Shown: piece after piece, positions 33,791 through 44,690 of the stretch
How positions within the stretch are numbered: position 1 is the first letter of the stretch
Layout of the letters: each line of letters opens with the position of its first letter
NCBI GenBank assembly: GCA_000149265.1
Contig: CH002344.1
Span: 946,825 to 1,010,824 of the forward strand
Source of the DNA: Ciona savignyi
Taxonomy: Eukaryota > Chordata > Ascidiacea > Phlebobranchia > Cionidae
Length of the DNA: 64,000 nucleotides
Reading direction: 5' to 3'
Notes under the pieces: generated by a model
What the model saw: only the letters and a program-made list of their open reading frames with translations
Told to the model about the DNA's origin: nothing
Database searches by the model: none
Translations under genes and position numbers: made by a program

Positions 33791-34836
33791 AAAAGAAAAA
33801 AAGAGAACAGACAAACCAGGCGTCGCCATGTGTTATTAAATAAAAGCACGATGTTTTATACGATTTGCGTCAATAGACGTATTTAGGGGCATGTGCGTGA
33901 AGACATCACATTTGGAGTTTTGTTCGCACCAGCGAAAGAACGTTACGGAAGCTAAATATTAATGCCAAGCAGAAGAAACCGACAAATCATTTGAGTGAAT
34001 GTGCTGTTATCACTTGTAGCCTACCTATTACGAATGAGTCGTGTTTTTCCTTATACTAACACTGCTCTTTTACAAAAGCTCCACCAATTTAATACACATA
34101 CTGTCAGCTGTTATAGCCATGACATTACAATCTCTTCTTCCAAGTGTCGATTGTTTAAATGAATTAAATCTACAGTTAAACAATTCATTTGTTTTCTTCT
34201 ACTTGACGAATACTCAAGACAGTTCAATACTTGCGTTGCCCAACGTATTTTTCAACAGCAACAAAAAAAATCTTCAGATTGAGATCTTACAGGAAACAAG
34301 CAAGCTTTAAGCTTTTCCGGTGATTTCGATTCTGTTGCAAATATTTGCCACATTTCCGTGACAACTGCTACGAGTGAATAATCGTTTAGTAGTTCAAAAT
34401 CCATTAAAATCACTTGCGCTCCACAATGTTTCGGCGCTTAGATTTCACCTGGAATCGGAGTACCGTGATGGTCCTCACATATTATTTTTTCCGTTTTAAT
34501 TGTGTTTGATTGTGATTTTAAATATACTTGACATTTTGTTGAGTTTTTTCACGTTGTCAAAAATACCTTATTTTTTACTTTCCATTTTTGCCCCGCCCCC
34601 TTGAGGAAAGTTGATTTTTTGTTATCATGTATTAGAAACTCGGGTTAAAGTTATTACCGGCAATTTGTTTCCCGTGTCGTCATCCTGTCAATCAAAACAT
34701 ACAGCTTAACGTCCGACCTTGGGGTGGAAAATCGAAGAACGGAAAGTGGGCATCCAACAGTTCTGTCGTGGTTGCGCTAAGAGCCAAAGTGTGAGCGTTG
34801 GTATGTTTAATTAAAGTTTGTTTTGTTGTTTGACCA

Positions 34837-35010
34837 AATAGCTTGGTGGAAGGCGTTTCCTTTTGTCCGAAGGGTTAAAGATTTGAAAGTCGAGACTGGT
34901 CACTAGCTAGTCGGTTGTGTCTTCAGACAAGACACTGCACAGACATTTCCTTAGCTGGATCAATTGGTTTTCCATAAATAAAGAAACATATAAAACACAC
35001 TTTAAAAGCT
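34837..35010 (+). repeat. SINE of the 'ATAGCTTGGTGG' head type, 3'-truncated
   Basis: Head 'gaccaaatagcttggtggaa' and 'cgagactggtcactagc', with the body continuing to about 35010. The stretch 33800-34830 before it holds an 89-codon T-rich frame (34041-34310) with no recognisable domain, which I do not call a gene. Confidence 0.6.
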
Positions 35011-35165
35011 CCCATAACATGCACATGTGTATGTAGCAGCGCTCTGCTCTTAGACGGGTTTCGTATGGACACATGGCATGGCGCGATCTAGTTGTTAAAA
35101 TATATAATATTACAATTATAAACGTGTGGGATTCCCACATGTAATAAGTGCTTCACTAATAAACG

Positions 35166-35434
35166 GAGCGGGACAGTGGAAGGAGGGGAGGAAGTGTATT
35201 TTCGTCACTAACATGAGTGGGACGGACTATATCACGTCATAACATACATTAAACAGAAAACAATTTAAATCAAAATTAACTAATGAAATTTGATTTATTT
35301 TAAGCCTTGAGTAAAATACTTAAGCCTTGAGTGATTATTGACAAAATTGTTTTTCCCCGTTTAATATTTACCATGTGTCGCTCATGTTAGTGATCAAAAT
35401 ATCCGCTTGTGAGTTGTAATATAGTGTGCTGTCC
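35166..35434. mobile_element. MITE-like palindromic element
   Basis: Left end 'gcgggacagtgga' pairs with right end 'tgtgctgtcccgc', and the inner words 'tcactaacatgag' and 'ctcatgttagtga' are perfect inverses. It is 269 bp with no coding capacity. Target duplication unclear. Only one copy seen. Confidence 0.55.
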
Positions 35435-35639
35435 CGCAGATTACTAAAGCCCTATAATAACGCCATATTAGGTTTCCACTTCATGAGAAAACATAAATAT
35501 CCTGTCTTATCCTATTGCTCTAATGCTTGTTCTGTTGTATAGACTTTTTTATACAAATCAAAGTCCTTAAAAGGCAGCAATCCGTCTAGGGCCATTAGCA
35601 CAAAATAATTTAACTATTACCGGTACCTTTTGTAAATTA

Positions 35640-35658
35640 AAAATATTTTTCGTTACAG
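35640..35658 (+). promoter_or_regulatory. Candidate trans-splice (or 5' UTR) acceptor upstream of PDSS1
   Basis: 'tttttcgttacag' lies 14 bp before the ATG at 35673, the same layout as at ENPP. Could receive a spliced leader or end a 5' UTR intron. Confidence 0.35.
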
Positions 35659-35672
35659 ATTGCTGCCTTAGA

Positions 35673-38600
35673 ATGAAACTACTTTTCAGTATTTGTACAA
35701 GGACTAGGCCGCATGTTCAAAAACGATTTTTGGCTTCTCCTTTTATCTCCAAGTGTCACTTCCTACAGAAGTCAAACCTTCATACCTGTTTAAATCCACT
35801 AACTACCTCACCTTGTCAGTTATGCACAAATAAACAAAGAATTGACTATTTTGCTCATCGTCACTATGCAAAAGATGCGGCATTATCTCAGCATATGGAT
35901 TGTATTACTGATGATATGTCTGGGTTGCACAATGAGATTAACCAGGTGGGTTGGGATTCCATTAATGCTATTTTCCCATATTGTGACATAGGCTAAACTG
36001 AGAGTATGCTAAATAATAAAAATGAGGAAAATATTAAAACAAAAATTAACATTAGTTTTATATTGGATTTTTATTACATGGCATCATGTCAGTCCAAAAA
36101 AACTGTTTCAAAAAGTCTTGTTTTGTCTGTCACAATGATAAAAATATATAGGCAATGCTGTTTATTGAATTGCATAGAATAAAAATAAGAATACCATTAT
36201 GGTTGGGTGTAGTTTTACAGTAAATTTCCAAAGGAACATTAAATTGTCTGTTATAATTAGAGTTACTGCTGGTAACAAAAAACACTGTTTGCGAGTTGGT
36301 GTAAATCTTAAAGTATTGATAAAAAAACAGACTTTTAAAAAAAAAAGACTCGTAAAAGTCCAAGATTTAAATAGTCCAATAATTTAACTATATTTTCAAT
36401 TTTTTTTATTCATGGGTTTAAATTCAATATCAGTATAAAAAACATCAAACTGTTATTCAGTATTAATATATTACAATATTGGTACCCTAATCAACCTCTT
36501 ACTTCAGATTCTGCACACTCGTATGAAACCGCTACGGGATATGTGTTGTTATTATTTTGATGGAAATGGCAAACAATTCCGACCGATGGTTGTTTTCCTC
36601 ATTTCTCGACTGTGCAATCAACATTGTGGATTAGAAAGGTGATTTGTTACAGTAAGTCATTCAAGATTGGACAGAAATTAAATTTTTAGTGTCTGGAACG
36701 CAGCTAAACAGTATTTTTTTTGTTAGCTGCTCTGTTCTGTCAATTATTATGTTACTGTAAAAAATTTATACTAACTTTAAATGATATCTGTCGGTTGTGT
36801 TTTAAACATGAGGTTACGCTTTTTGGGGTCAAAAAACTGTGTGTAGAAGCAATTATTAGATATACGCATTACATAAACCTGTACATCATATTTTAAAGTA
36901 CAGTGGATGCCACTTAATGTGATCACATTTGTTAACACCAAAAATGATAACAATAACCGATTGATAACATTAACCGAAAACATTTTTTCGTTCAATAGGT
37001 GTCGAAAAAATAAATTTAAATACAATACAACTGTAAACAAAATATTTTACTGCCCTTTATTGCCCGAACAATAAGACTAACCTAAATTACTCACCTTTTC
37101 GATCTCCTTTTTTTAAACTCACGAAATTATCACCCAGTTCATTTGCTCGGCTCGACAATTCCAGTTTCAATGTTTATAGGTTTCTCAGGTGGCTAATCGT
37201 CAAAGCATGGCATTTATGTTAGAAGTTAACGAAATTAGTCTCTACGTTTGGGACGTTTTGGGAAAATTGATAACAATAACCGATGTACTGATTACAGTAA
37301 GCGGCATATTTGTAATGCATATTGTACGTTCGGGCGGGGATCAGGAATTCCGATAATATTAACCGATTGATAACATTATCCGTGATTACATTAAGCGGCA
37401 TTCACTGTACATTGATTAAAGTTGTTACAATATCCAGTCATTATAGTGTAAAGTTTTCTTTATTTTATTTCTATATTTTAAAATTAACTTCCTCGCATTT
37501 TTATACTGGACAAATTCCATTATTCCTCGTTTGTCATTATTTCATTGGATGATTTTCTAACATTTTTGGGAAAGCTTTTTATTTTATGTTTAGTTTCTTT
37601 AAGTAAAGAGCAGCGCAAATTGTAGGAATATATGAATAAAAATATATGAATATGAATATATGAATGAACCGATCTAAAAAGTTTGACTTTGCCCACTATT
37701 AACCCTTTCACCACGACGGAACTTTTGCCGTTTTTGGCACTTTTGAGTAAGGTTGCTTTGACCTTGTTTGCTGCGAATACGGTTGGACTTAGGTAAAAAT
37801 AATTTATAACAAAGTTGTCCAGTAGATAATTTTCTACAAATTGGTATTTTTATTTTTTTGATGACGTCGTAGAATTTGTAATGACGTCATAATTAACACT
37901 TCATACTCTAATTACTCGTTACTGGTAGCTTGTAGAAGATAGTAATGTATTACAAAGTTGTTCAAAATGAAATTTCATACAAAGTTAGGTCGTTTATTTT
38001 TTGATGACGTCAACTAAGCGTGATGACGTCACACATGACTGACAAATATGGCATTTCATCACCAGAATCACTGTCGGCCTCGTTCATGCTGGCAGCCTGA
38101 TCGGCTGTAAACTACCGCGAAGTTGCCATATTTCTTCTGAATATCATATAATAATGGAACAACAAACAAAACAAAGACGAAAAAATGAATAAATATCAAT
38201 AGTAATTAGCGAAAGTCATATTAACATATGTATACATATATTGTTGAAAGATCGAAAATGACTGGTAAAAGCGAAAACAAAGATGGCTACTGCTAGTTTT
38301 ATTCTCACAGCAACTAGTGTAACAGTTTTAACTCCCCAGAACACAAAAAAGCGATTGTTTACCTAAAAGTTAAACTAGATACAAAAATTGTTAAGAAAAA
38401 TGTTTGGAGCAATATTACTCAAAAATTTTAAATGTAAAGGTTATGTTTTTATGCGTTATTTCGACAGATCTATTCAAATGCTTTCCAAAAATATTTAAAC
38501 TAGAAAAATCCCCCAAGAAACGACTAAATTGTGCTTTTTTTTTCGGGGACACTTCTAGGTTACAAATATGTAACCGTCGTGGTCTAAGGGTTAACAAGAA

Positions 38601-41600
38601 GTTCGTTTTTCAGCACTGTAAGTAAAGAGCAGCGCAAATTGGCTCTCATAGCAGAGATGATTCACGTTGGAAGTTTGATCCATGATGACGTCGTGGACTT
38701 TTCCGATGTGAGGAGAGGGAAGAGATCGGTCAACGCTCTGTGTGGGGACCGGAATGTAAGGGATTTGTGTCATATTGGGGGCATGGAGTATTGGGAATAT
38801 CTGGCATTAGAACTTGCGTTAGGGCCTTAGGAGAATTGTGTTATGTGGGGCATGGACTAATGGGGACATAAATCTGGTACTAGAACTTGTGTTGGGGAAT
38901 CTTTTTATGTGGGGCATGGTTTAATGGGGACGTAAATCTGGTGCTAGAAGTTGTGTCGCAGAATTGTGTTATATTGGGCATGGATTAATGGAAATGTAAA
39001 TCTGGCATTAGAAGTGGTTCCAGTAGGCATAATTGTGTAGTCGAGGGTGCAAACTACACCCAACCATTATTATATTACAATAGTATGGGCGGGTCCATGG
39101 TAGCACCGGGACCAGGAATATAGGTCATAGAAGGCCTGTTACTTCTGTTTTCTGGAACTATTATGAATCTGGGATATAGCATTCATGTCTTCCAGTATCC
39201 TGGAGAAAGCTGATGAGATATTGACCAAAATAGATGCTACATCTAGGCATTGGCAACATATGGCCCGCGGACCGGGGCTGTGAAGGGATTTAGACCGGCC
39301 CTTAGACTGTATCTAACCATACCCTGTAATTAAGATATTGAATACTATTCATGTAATAACCTGGCCCAATAAGAACTTTATTTTCCCACATCTGGCCCGC
39401 CGATTAGAACAGTTGCCTACTCCTGTGCTAGATCGGCAGATTTCACCCAACCATTACAAATTGCTTTCTTGGCCTACATAAAAATGAAATCTTTTTTGAA
39501 TTATAAATTTAATACTGTGGTACAATTAAAAAAAAGTCTGCAAATTCTGTGTACATTTTTGGGTGTTATGTTGATTTTTGGGCAATCAATTTTTACTTTA
39601 TTAAATCAACATTAAAGTGTGTTACCCACATAGCAGAGACACAGAAAGCTGAGCTAAATAATCACCATGTTTACGATTTAAACTTTTATGCTTAAGTTTG
39701 TTTACAGTATGCCTTAACCTCATTGCAGGCAGTAATGGCTGGGAATTATGTTGTGGCAAACTCCTCAAAGCTATTGGCCACCATCGGAAATTCACAAGTC
39801 ACAATCATTATCTCTCAGATTATCGATGATATAGTGAGAGGTGATTATATGAACTAGTGTATATGATACTCATAGTAATTATTCCAGCCATGAAAAAAAA
39901 AACAAAGCTTTTGTCCATAATCAAATGCTTTTGCATTGTGTTAAAGCTTATGTACCCAATCAAATGCTTTTGCATTGTATTAAAGCTTATGTCCCTAATC
40001 AAATGCTTTTGCATTGTATTAAATCTAATGTCCATAATCAAATGTTTTAGCATTGTGTTAAAGCTTATGTCCCCAATCAAATGTTTTTGCATTGTGTTAA
40101 AGCTTATGTCCCAAATCAATGCTAGCGTGGGTAGCATACAGTGATGTATTCTACCCTGAAAAGTCCTTTTACTTATCTTGTATATACCAAGTATGAGCCT
40201 TGGTGCGTACACCGTCAGAGTAAATGAATGGGTCTGTACAAAGTGTATTCACATATAAAGCCAAGTAGGACTTGCCATTTATAATGTATAAACAAAAATA
40301 CTCATTCTAATACCGTATTTTTGTTGATAAGTATACCGGTATATGGTTTTAACATTCTAATAATCATATTTATTTGGTAAAGTTATTTATTTTGTAAAGA
40401 TATTATATTTTTCCTTTCACCACTTGTATTGTGTATGTTTGAACGCATGCTTTTTTAGATCAAATTCACGCCAATGGGGGTTTATACACTGGATATTGTA
40501 CTAATTTGGTTTCTCCAAGATCAAATTCTTTCTTTAATTTCAGGTGAGTTTATGCAACAAGACAACAAAGACCAATTTAACCATTATTTGAAAAAGACTT
40601 ATAAGAAAACTGCAAGCTTGATTGCCAATTGTTGCAAAGCGGTAGGTATTATATGCAGCTTGTTCAAATATCCATGCACTAATACGTAAAGGTGTTGATG
40701 TTTTCTTACTAAAAAAAAACTTTTTTTTTTTTTAGTACCAATTGTTGCAAAGCGGTAGGTATTATATGCAGCTTGTTCAAATATCCATGCACTAATACGT
40801 AAAGGTGTTGATGTTTTCTTACTAAAAAAAAACTTGCTCAAGAACATACCCGAGCTAGTGACCAATTTTGAACCTTTTGAAACTTTTTGTCTATTTTAGT
40901 CTATTTCAGAGCAGCTTAAAATTCTAGATTTGAAATAATTGATTTTACAATAGTTCTTCGAAACAAAACTGATTCAGATAAGAATACCTGTACTGAGGGC
41001 ATGGGGTAATCTGACAATTATGTGTAACAACGGCACACAGATTTAAAAATAAGTATTAGGATTTTGAAAGTTTTAGAGAAATATAATCTAGAAATAATAT
41101 AATAAAAAGTAAAAAAATATATTAAAGTGTTGAATAGAATTAAAAGGCATTGAAAAAAAGCGTCGAAAAAATACCATGTTTGATTACAATTCTTATCCTA
41201 GAGCGCATGTTTAAGTTCAAACAACCAAGATGTCATCGAAGCAGCGTATCAGTACGGAAGGAATATTGGAATAGCGTTCCAATTGATCGATGATTTGCTG
41301 GATTTTGTATCTTCATCTGATGCGATGGGAAAACCATCTGCAGCGGATCTTAACCTTGGTCTCGCCACTGCGCCTGTTCTGTTTGCTTGTGATAAGGTAT
41401 TTTAACGTTTACATGGTTTTTATTAATTGCAATTTTCGCTGGGCAAGGCACTTAACAAACATTGCCTGAACCCAGCGGATTAATGGGTTCTACCAAATTG
41501 AAGAACGTGTAAATCATACACAACACACTGCAATAGCTCCGGTAACCCGATGGTGGGCGCGAGGGGATCTGATTGTGTGTTAACCCCCTTGGTTTTCCCA

Positions 41601-42695
41601 ATAACGGTGATAAAATCATATACTATTATTACCTAAATAAAAGACAAAATTCGACTAGCTATCGACTGGTTCAGATCCCACATCCTAGTTCTTGTTTTGA
41701 CCCACTGGTTCACCGGACAATTTATTTATTAATCACGATTCTTATTTATTGGAAAACCAGATCATTTTATCATTTTATGTTGTATCTTGCAGTATCCAGA
41801 CCTACATGCATTGATATTACGAAGGTTTGGGAAGCCAGGTGATGTGGCTCAAGCTTTGGAAGCTGTGCATAACGTAAGTTGTCGTTGCAGCCATCAAACT
41901 GCTGTAAATGTGGATAGTTTTGCTTTAATACTTGGAAAAATATGAATTGCAAACCCTACATGGTAAAAGGTGGTATGTTTTACAGGGGGTTACTAGTTCA
42001 CATACGGGGTGTTTCAAAGTCAATCTTTTTAGCATAGTATACTCATGTTTACCTCCAACCCCCTGAATGGGAGTACACCAGAGGCGTTAATACTTGCATA
42101 ATCGTCCGATGCACAGGCAATCGTCAGATTACCTTGCACTCACCGTCGGGTTACCGGAGTTATTTTAGTGTGTTGTGTAAGATGATCCTTCGATGGTCTG
42201 AGCTTTTGCGTTGTGTTAATGTTTAAAACCGTTTTTGATGACTTTTAATTTTATCTGTCTATCTTTGGTGGATTAATAAAAAAATGGTTGGACCTAAAAC
42301 ATTAGCTGGCCTAGTCAATTGCTTCCAGTTACCCGAGTCGATAACTTTCCGGTAACCCGACGATGCGTGTAAGGTAATCCTAACGATTTCCCTTGCGATA
42401 ACGCTCACTTGCCTTATGTGCTACATATCCTGCATTTTCCCATTCACATGCATACAAATACGAATACACGGTGGTAATACTGACCCTAACATTAAGAAGT
42501 TTAACTGAGCGACCTATTATTCCTACATACCTAAGAACAAAATTTGCCTTTCAGAGTTCGGCGCTGGAAGAAACTCGTTTATTAGCCCAACAATACTGCA
42601 AAGACGCGATCGCCCATTTATCCATTTTCCAAGATTCCCCCGAAAAATCGGCGCTGGTCGAACTTACTGATATAGTTTTAAACCGAAGCAAATAA
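35673..42695 (+). CDS. PDSS1: All-trans-polyprenyl diphosphate synthase subunit PDSS1, complete
   Basis: Eight exons: 35673-35945, 36508-36638, 38614-38755, 39729-39840, 40544-40641, 41202-41396, 41793-41873, 42555-42695; all GT-AG and in phase, 390 aa. The protein makes the long isoprenoid tail of ubiquinone by adding isopentenyl diphosphate units, as catalytic subunit of a heterotetramer with PDSS2 in mitochondria. Residues 1-70 are basic and Ser/Thr-rich with few acidic residues, a plausible mitochondrial presequence. Core motifs: YYFDGNGKQFRP, first Asp-rich motif HDDVVD (159-163), GKRSVN, KKTASLIA, and second Asp-rich motif IDDLLD (282-286) followed by GKPSAADL. It ends NRSK. Length matches animal PDSS1. 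Intron 2 holds a pogo-like and a piggyBac-like element, introns 3 and 4 minisatellites, introns 6 and 7 SINEs. Confidence 0.95.
36901..37407. mobile_element. Pogo/Tigger-type MITE with TA duplication
   Basis: Ends 'cagtggatgccacttaatgt' and, inverted, 'cagtgaatgccgcttaatgt' match at 18 of 20 bases and are flanked by TA (36899-36900, 37408-37409). Subterminal 'taacaataaccgat' words repeat on both sides. 507 bp without transposase. Inside PDSS1 intron 2. Confidence 0.8.
37601..37622 (+). repeat. 22-bp copy of PDSS1 exon 3 sequence inside intron 2
   Basis: 'aagtaaagagcagcgcaaat' plus 'tg' is identical to 38620-38641 in exon 3, about 1 kb downstream. It lies just left of the piggyBac-like element. 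Confidence 0.8.
37703..38590. mobile_element. piggyBac-like non-autonomous element with TTAA duplication
   Basis: Terminal inverted repeats 'ccctttcaccacgacgg' (37703-37719) and 'ccgtcgtggtctaaggg' (38574-38590) agree at 14 of 17 bases. TTAA flanks both ends (37699-37702, 38591-38594), the hallmark of piggyBac. 888 bp. On the minus strand a short frame near 38014-38088 reads MNEADSDSGDEMPY, like the acidic start of a transposase, then stops: an internally deleted derivative. It contains four TGACGTC-type palindromes. Its right end is 23 bp from PDSS1 exon 3. Confidence 0.82.
38757..39015 (+). repeat. Minisatellite, about 70-bp unit, 4 copies
   Basis: Units contain 'tggggcatgg', 'taatggggac', 'taaatctggt' and 'tagaacttgtgtt', with increasing divergence rightward. 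Begins at the PDSS1 exon 3 donor. Confidence 0.75.
39903..40118 (+). repeat. Minisatellite, about 41-bp unit, 5 copies
   Basis: Unit built of 'aatcaaatgcttttgcattg', 'tgttaaagcttatgtcc'. Open frames of about 95 and 130 codons in both directions across it are by-products of the repeat. PDSS1 intron 4. Confidence 0.85.
40625..40836 (+). repeat. Tandem duplication of PDSS1 exon 5 end and donor
   Basis: About 96 bp from 'ccaattgttgcaaagcg' through the GTAGGT donor to the 'ctaaaaaaaaac' run is repeated at 40738-40834 with a T-rich bridge. The second copy ends up behind a T tract and AG. Confidence 0.85.
41440..41616 (+). repeat. SINE, 5'-truncated
   Basis: Body from 'gggcaaggcacttaac' to 'aacggtgataaa' in PDSS1 intron 6; head missing. 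Confidence 0.82.
42036..42188 (-). repeat. SINE 3' half, partly duplicated
   Basis: Minus-strand tail-to-body piece. The 'caatcgtc' segment occurs twice. A further diverged plus-strand piece lies at 42345-42465. PDSS1 intron 7. Confidence 0.65.
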
Positions 42696-43103
42696 TACAT
42701 ATTTTTATTTCGACCAAACAACGGCCCGAAATGTTCCATTTGGCTCCAGTTTTAAAATATGTAAAGGGTTGCTTGTCAATTTAAATGTAATCCGGTATAC
42801 GAAGTGCAGTTATACAAAATGAAATGCCTCTCATCGTTTTTAGAAAATTCTAGTGCAAATGACAAATACAAGTTTGTTGTCTGTTGTATCGTTGTTATTA
42901 ATTTGATTTTATATAAATGGCATGCATGTTTTCATGCGCAAATCCCGATTCACCGCACTCTGGTGTTCATGTATTACCTCCGTGGATGCGAAAACGCTGG
43001 AGTTATGACAAGGTTAATTATCAGATTACCTCGCGCACACACCACACTAATATGAGAGGGAAAGGTGTTATAGGGCACTGAAGCATTTCTCAAATGCACA
43101 TTG

Positions 43104-43390
43104 GGATAGGAGGGGTATATACACCCCGTGAATGGGAAAACCAGGGGAGTTAAAACACAGGCAATCGTCAAATCACCACGCGCCCATTGTCGGGTTACCG
43201 GAGCTATTGCAGTGTGTTGTATATGATTCACATGTTCCTTTAATTTAGTAAAACTCCAAACCAAGGGGATTAACACACGGGCAATCGTCAAATTTACCTC
43301 GCACTTACTGTCGAAGTGATCTGAAGATTGTCCGTGTGTTAACCCCGCTGGTTATCCCATTCACGGGGATAAACATGAATATCCTATCCG
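43104..43390. repeat. SINE pieces in head-to-head arrangement
   Basis: Minus-strand piece 43104-43255 ('caccccgtgaatgggaaaac', 'gtaaccggagctattgcag'), a second minus fragment at 43256-43315, then a plus-strand 3' end at 43316-43390 with tail. The outer parts are inverted copies able to pair. Confidence 0.75.
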
Positions 43391-43537
43391 TAACAGTATC
43401 GACGAATGGTTTTATCTAATACTGCCGCATATACAGGGAAAAAGTTTACACTTTTGGTGCATTAGACATGATATAATTATGATTTTCTACTTTAATAACA
43501 CATCAGAGCGCTCCCTCAGTGTTAAAGTATGCTTTAT

Positions 43538-43935
43538 CAATATGGGTCCCATTTGGAAAAATGGGACACATATTGTTTTTGTCCGTTTTTTTTTCTTTTT
43601 TTTTCGTCAAACGCTTGACAGGCATGGCTTGTGGCAACGACATCTACCAGAAGGGGTTATGGAATCGCAATAAAACTTTGTCATTTGTTAGATCACATGG
43701 TCTAGCTGTGCACTAACCAAAATTTTGCGAAATATACCCAGGGGAATTCCCCTGAAAGGTGAAAAACCAAAACGGTATTTTTTAAACAAAATTAGCTTTT
43801 TGGGGCATAGCGCTTGAACGGCTACTCCAATTTCAACTAGATTCGGTAAACTGTAAGGGCATTAGCAACTGATATACCACTTAAAAGAATTAAAACAATT
43901 ACCCAGGGAAATACCCTAAAAATAAGATTTTGTTT
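43538..43935 (+). repeat. Dispersed AT-rich repeat, copy 2
   Basis: Plus-strand relative of 1-418: 'tgggtcccatttggaaaaat', a T-rich run, 'cgtcaaacgcttgacaggca', 'ccaggggaattcccctg' near 43737 and an 'agggaaataccct' end. Confidence 0.75.
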
Positions 43936-43944
43936 TCAAATCGT

Positions 43945-44270
43945 GATTGTGACAGGCATGTGGCAACGACATCCACCAGAAGGAGTGATGGAATTGCAAG
44001 AAACTTTGTCATTTGTTAGACAACATGGTCTAGATATGCATAAACCAAACAATTTTGGGAAATATACCCAGGGGAATTACCCTGGAAGGAGAAAAAAACA
44101 AAACGGTATTTATTTTTTAAAGATAGCTTTTTTGGGCAAAGCGCTTAAACGGCTACTACAATTTCATTTAAATTTGGTGAACTGTAAGTGCATTAGCCAA
44201 GGATCTAACACTTAAAAGAATTTAAAAAATTACCTAGGGAAATACCCTAAAAATTATGATTTGTTTTTAA
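43945..44270 (+). repeat. Dispersed AT-rich repeat, copy 3 (tandem with copy 2)
   Basis: Repeats the right three quarters of copy 2: 'gtgacaggcatgtggcaacg', 'ccaggggaattaccctgg' and the 'agggaaataccct' end. Confidence 0.75.
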
Positions 44271-44274
44271 ACCA

Positions 44275-44690
44275 TAATTGTAATAGGCATGCTATATCGC
44301 TCCGAAATCTCCAACAAACAGTCACCAAAGCGGATTGATGTTTGTTAGATTATCTAACAAACATCCAACTTAGATAACATAACTTAGATATGTTAAGCAG
44401 AAATTTATGTACTAAACCCAGGGGAATTCCCCGAAATAAAGAAAAACTCAATCAGGTTGTTTTGGGAATTTGCCTCCTTTTTACCAAAGCGACTGACAAG
44501 AGGCTTAAATTTAAAACCTTTGTGGTGAAATGTTTGTAAATCTAACACGGTTATTCTTTTTTAACTACACATGGAAAAGAAGTTTGGTTTAATAACTTTG
44601 GGACCCATGCGTTTATGCTTGCAGAAACAAAACTATGACAGTCCGGTTAAAACTTTCAGGAATGTTACATAACATGGATCTGACGTGTAC
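44275..44690 (+). repeat. Dispersed AT-rich repeat, diverged copy 4
   Basis: 'aataggcatgc', 'acccaggggaattccccg' and a late segment 'atgcgtttatgcttgcagaa' shared with 22440-22560. The latter recurs at 44757-44785. The following 44800-46030 shows nothing I can name except a hairpin at 45889-45931 (taaatgacgt / acgtcattta). Confidence 0.55.

Noticed and set aside
34041..34310. 89-codon plus frame between ENPP and PDSS1
   Set aside because: T-rich hydrophobic start and low-complexity remainder, no family motif, no clear promoter or splice context.
39903..40118. Regular direct repeats resembling a CRISPR array
   Set aside because: Units are contiguous tandem copies without distinct spacers, in an animal intron.
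39820..40212. 130-codon minus and 95-codon plus frames
   Set aside because: Both are periodic translations of the 41-bp minisatellite in PDSS1 intron 4.
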